Shown here in pieces: positions 59,702 to 64,000 of a stretch of DNA of 64,000 nucleotides. Position 1 is the first letter of the stretch; each line of letters starts with the position of its first letter. Source of the DNA: Drosophila pseudoobscura (lineage: Eukaryota > Arthropoda > Insecta > Diptera > Drosophilidae). The stretch covers positions 48,499,869 to 48,563,868 of the forward strand of contig NC_046683.1 in the NCBI RefSeq assembly GCF_009870125.1, in the 5' to 3' direction. The notes under the pieces were generated by a model. That model made no database searches and was not told the DNA's origin. It was given only the letters and a program-made list of their open reading frames with translations. Made by a program: the position numbers and the translations under genes.

Positions 59702-62700
59702 GTCCGATAACAAAAAAAAGAACCCTTTTCAGCCAAAATTCAAGCATTAATCTAGCGCGTCAGGCACACGCAATGCATGTTGTTTTTGAAATGCTTAGGC
59801 ATACTCTTTTGAAGAATTCGCTTGAGCGTGTCGAGTAGTGCATCAATGTAAGCAGTTGGGAGCAAGGACGTGCCCACCGATGCTCTACTGTATTCCAGCA
59901 TACAGTGCGTAGCGAAACGAAACACTCACACACTCTCTCCCGTAGAGTGGTAAACACACAATAAGGGAAAATTGGTTTCGCCATGAACTTGTCCAGCACT
60001 TGGTGGGTGCTTACATTCCATTACAATGGAACACGTGCCAAATGAACAGAGACATAGAGACATGTCCATGGAGATGCTTCATTCACATTCTCAATCGCAT
60101 GCCCATGCTCATTCCCATTCCCATTGTCACCCTCCAGTCAGGTGGTCGACTGCCCTTTGGCCTCGACAATAGTACTCGACAGAACTTTTACTTTCCATTC
60201 AGCAACTGAGGCAGAAACATACACGTGAAATGGGAAATTCTTTTTGCCATGGAACCCATATATCATACCGCTGTGCTGGTGGTGTGATTCTCAATTGAAA
60301 AATTACTTTGTTATTCTCAATTTGTGGCTCTAACACACAGTTTTAGGCATTATGCGAATCCCATTTCGGGACTGGATCACTGCTCCCCTGATGAGTGCTG
60401 ATTTATTATTATTATATTATGGTTTCGTTTGTTTCGAATGAAGGAAGTGGGAATTGAGAGTGACACAATTCCTCGGATCGGGTATGGGTCGACTCTAGAA
60501 TCTAGCTGTGATCCACGGACCTGCTGTTTTGGATCCGCAGTTGGAACCCGTTTGGTCAGGGTGAAAGAAGGTGCTTTGTGGCAAGGTCTCTGGCATTCTG
60601 TTCTGTTCAGCTTTTGGGAGATACGAGCATGTAAGTTGCATCAATTTTTGTGAGAGCTTTTTGGCCTAATCTATGGGGAAGTGATCTGCCACCAACTACT
60701 GTTTCTAATCTGAGTGGGAGATAACCATTGTCTGAACTTAAAGCCTCTTCTCGTATCTGTATCTTTATATGTTTATCGGCGGGGCACTGGCACCAAAAAT
60801 GTTGTCATCTACGCGTTTTTTGAGTTATTCCTCACGTTCTGGTGTCTGGGGCCGCGACTATGGAATTGCAATAAAAGAGACCAGACGAGCGTGGCCAACA
60901 AGCACCTATGACATCCATTCCACACTCTATTCATACTCGATTTCAATGCTAATGCGACTGTTAGTGTTAATGTTAATGTTAATGCTAAACCGCGTCCATT
61001 GCCAAGTACATGTTTCAAGTGCTTCGGGGGGTGGGTGTCACTCGAGCGGGTTCCGAGAGCTTTCAACTGGAGGAGACGGAGCAAAGTTGCGCTCAGATCT
61101 GCTCTCCTCTGAGTGCTTTGCCAACTTTTGTTTAAAATTGAATGTCGGTTCAGATTCGCGTCTTTATTCTGTGATCACCAATCGCTGTACAAACAACACT
61201 CCTGCTCTCGTTCGCGGGGTCGTATACTTGATTTTAATTGCTACTGATTCTAATTCTGTGCGGAATCCAGTTCCAATCGGTGCGAACAATGACGCTGGCC
61301 GTGATTAGTGGAACAGGCCAAGCCTGCGATACTGTAAGTCCCTCGGAAAAGCATTATCGGTTCGATCCGAAAGTGATAACATTCCCCAGTCGAATCGTTT
61401 TGGATAGCGGACAGCTCGTTCGCGAGCCTCGAAATTGAGGCATCAATGAGACTCGTGAACACTGAACGTTGCAGTGTAAATCAAAGATAAATAAGATATA
61501 AATCATTGAAAATCAATCTGATACTTGATACTGATACAATCTAAAGAGGATACAATGTCATCATCCCTTTCCACTGTGCCCCTATATATATCACTTGAGA
61601 TTGTATCGTTAAGTGATTGTAAAGCAGGAAAATTATATTTGGGCAGGTGCTTATCAGGGCGCGGTGCTCCCCTGTTTTATGTGGGCCTCGGCTAATCCCT
61701 CAACTGGCAGTCGTCCACTGCCTGTTACCTAATAGTGACTGTTCTAAAAGCCTCGCGCTGCTCGGATCAACGGATAATGATGGAATCGACACTGGAACAA
61801 CAGCGTGTAATTAACAATAAGTACTCGTTAGCCAAGCCCGTGGAAATGGGTGAATAGTGAATGGGGGAGGCGTCTCTAAGATCGGTTGACTGAGCGACGT
61901 ACTCCAGGCCTTGACAGCGGATGGTTAGCTTCCGCGTTTAGTGGCCAGAAGTTTTAAGCAAAGTGATTCACTGGCTGTGAATCACAGCCGCCGATCCGTT
62001 CCATAAATATAGAAATACGAGTATCTAAAATTGTTATGCGATTTATCGGGAATTATCAGTTGTGGGGCTATTTTGGCCACTTGCATACCCTAATCAGCTG
62101 GGCAATACATCGATTCTTAATTAAATGAGCACGCGAGACCCCATTTTGGTCTGTCATGACAGTGGCGGGTCCTGTGATCTCCTACCACAGTCCTATTAGG
62201 GGCTATCTTCAGACATTCCTTAATTAACAGCGTCATTGAAACGATAGCCGACACTTTGTACCCTGGCCCTGAAGCATTTTGTTAACCTCTTTTGCGGATA
62301 TACTCAGATAGGAAAGTCTTATCCGCATTCGAGTGGTAGAAGTTTCTTGGCAACCAATGTGTGGATTGCCGATTAGTTTAGATTCTTGAACAAAGTGCTG
62401 TGGTTGTGGCATGCAGGATGCCTGAAGAGGTGAGAATTTGAAATTGTGTGATGTGATTTGAAGGATTCAAGGAAATCCTGTGTGAACTAAACGTGTGTGC
62501 AATCCTCCAAAGGATCCAAACAGCTGCCAATTAGTTAGCCCAGAAGTGTGTAAAATACTCTCCCAAAACTTGAATCAATTACCTCACATCGCATTCAAAG
62601 TCAACAACCTGCGCGTAATCGCATTATAAATGACATGTTTGGGGGTTTTCTCAACAAGTGTTTTTTTTGTGAATGGCTCAAGGATGTACGCGTACGCGTC

Positions 62701-64000
62701 CGAGTCCGAGAATCGTTTTGTGCTGTGTGCTGTGGGTGGAAGTGATTTGTGCTTTGTGCTTTGCATGACAAGTGGAGTGTGGCCGACACTGTGAATCTGC
62801 TTAGGTAATACCCGATCGGTGCATCATTTCTCTTCTCTCTGGTTCCGCTTTCAGCGTGCTCGTATTATTTCGCCTGCATGCGGACTCTGTAATTTTTGGC
62901 GAGTATTGCAAACAATTACGCTAAATATTTCAGGCCAAAAACCGGTTGGACAGCCCCAGATTTAGGGTGCATGTCGCTGGTACTCTCTGTACTGCTGATG
63001 GCGACGGCTCTTTTGGCTTTTGCATATGCAAATTTCTTAAATAAAACAATTTTCAAGTGCTTGGGATTGCTGTAAATTGGCGTTCAAGTACGACTTGATT
63101 CGGATTTGGCCCCGCTGCCACGCCCTCCGCTCCTCCCCCCGATATGATATGTGATGCTGTGAAAGCTGTCGTAGTTATTTATATATATTTATCTGTAAGC
63201 TAAGTAGCTAAATCCGTCTAGATCGGTAGCAGAGGTCACACGAATTAAGGAGCTTGATTTTCTCAACAAACAAAATCAAAGCTTTGGGGCGTATGAGCAA
63301 TGTCAGAACAACCAGTTTTACAGTATAACGACACGCGACAATACATTTTTGAATTGGTTTATTACCTTAACTCTTCGAGTACTGGAAATAGTAACGGAAC
63401 GAAAAAATTGAAGTATTTCTTACAGAAAATAATCTCGTTTCTACATAACTTTTACACCTTAAGTTACTACATCATCTCTAAGCAATATCTACATAAAAGG
63501 CAGGTGAACAGACTGGTGATGTTAACATTAACATAACATTATTGCATCCAACGTAAAATGAATCTAAACATACCATGTCAACATATATTGGATAGTTCCA
63601 TTTATTGCCGCCTTTATTCGTGGTGGCGCCACTATAGCTGCCCCAAAAGTATGCAAAGATATTTTTGGCCGCAAAGAAACTGTAACATTTTTAGCGGTTC
63701 AAATTCAAATTTAAAATTTAAAACCATTCCACGTACAATGTAGGTACAATTTTAAATTGATCTTTACTAAGCCCTCTTAAGTCTCAATTAATTATTGTTA
63801 TTTCGCAAGCTTACTCTTCACTGCAAGGTTCTTTCCCTGATCTCGAAATCAAGGCTCTCCCCAATCTAAATCCATCGCCGGATTCCATTTAGCGCAAATG
63901 CGGTCAAGTTTGAGTGGGTTTCGCCAATCTTTCAATTGCAAAGAAATTGTGAAAATTTCCATAAATATGATTCGCAGGGAAGCAACCGGCTCGAACTGGT

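Larger units (their letters stand above)
54377..64000. other. 9.6 kb without a supported coding gene
   Basis: Nothing with exon structure or a known domain was found on either strand. The region is rich in microsatellites: CT/GA (54473-54514, 56946-56965), ATC (58263-58308), CTG (58429-58450) and GTTAAT (60962-60985). It carries a duplicated 68 nt block and probably the promoters and 5' non-coding exons of the transporter. The right end may belong to the next gene. Confidence 0.45.

Noticed and set aside
63300-63743. Two small ORFs near the right edge
   Set aside because: AT-rich, no domain, no splice support; probably chance.

Overview
The window is nuclear DNA from a fruit fly (genus Drosophila). 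The evidence is short GT-AG introns of about 55-95 nt, fly-type core-promoter words (TATCGATA, GGTCACAC), CAG-rich low-complexity coding, and proteins that match fly orthologues over their full length, such as CYCLE, TRICORNERED, DEAF-1, KOHTALO, PAPSS and RAB8. From memory, many of these map to the 76 region of chromosome arm 3L (Muller element D) in D. melanogaster. The species cannot be fixed from sequence alone. An obscura-group fly is a guess.

Layout, left to right: a BED-finger/BESS protein (-, cut by the left edge); MIX23 (+); a Swi5-like recombination protein (-); importin-alpha Kap-alpha1 (+); the P450 Cyp305a1 (-); the clock gene cycle (-); FIBP (-); a 2.2 kb AT-rich stretch with one copy of a dispersed repeat; Deaf1 (+) with a long 3' region; the NDR kinase tricornered (-) facing an F-box/LRR-like gene (+); a hAT transposase remnant; kohtalo/Med12 (+, about 8.2 kb); Papss (+) with three alternative first coding exons; a 1.36 kb fold-back palindrome; Rab8 (-); a second repeat copy; a Las1-like rRNA-processing gene (+); a LINE remnant and a third repeat copy; Yos1/IER3IP1 (+); BLOC-1 subunit 2 (-); a PLP aminotransferase (+); an SLC36-type amino acid transporter (-); and 9.6 kb with no coding gene I can support, probably 5' introns and regulatory DNA of the transporter.

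The genes are unrelated housekeeping and regulatory genes, not an operon-like system. Exon structures were worked out by hand from splice signals, reading phase and remembered family conservation. Most close exactly in phase to proteins of about the expected length.

The most interesting signals are structural: (1) a long fold-back palindrome between Papss and Rab8; (2) a non-coding repeat family whose copies lie just upstream of Deaf1, Las1 and Yos1, with its GGTATATT-rich end also at the kohtalo promoter; (3) alternative Papss N-termini; (4) a 68 nt block present twice upstream of the transporter; (5) seven short introns that are multiples of three and stop-free; (6) a GC-AG intron in FIBP. 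No tRNA, rRNA or CRISPR array was recognised.
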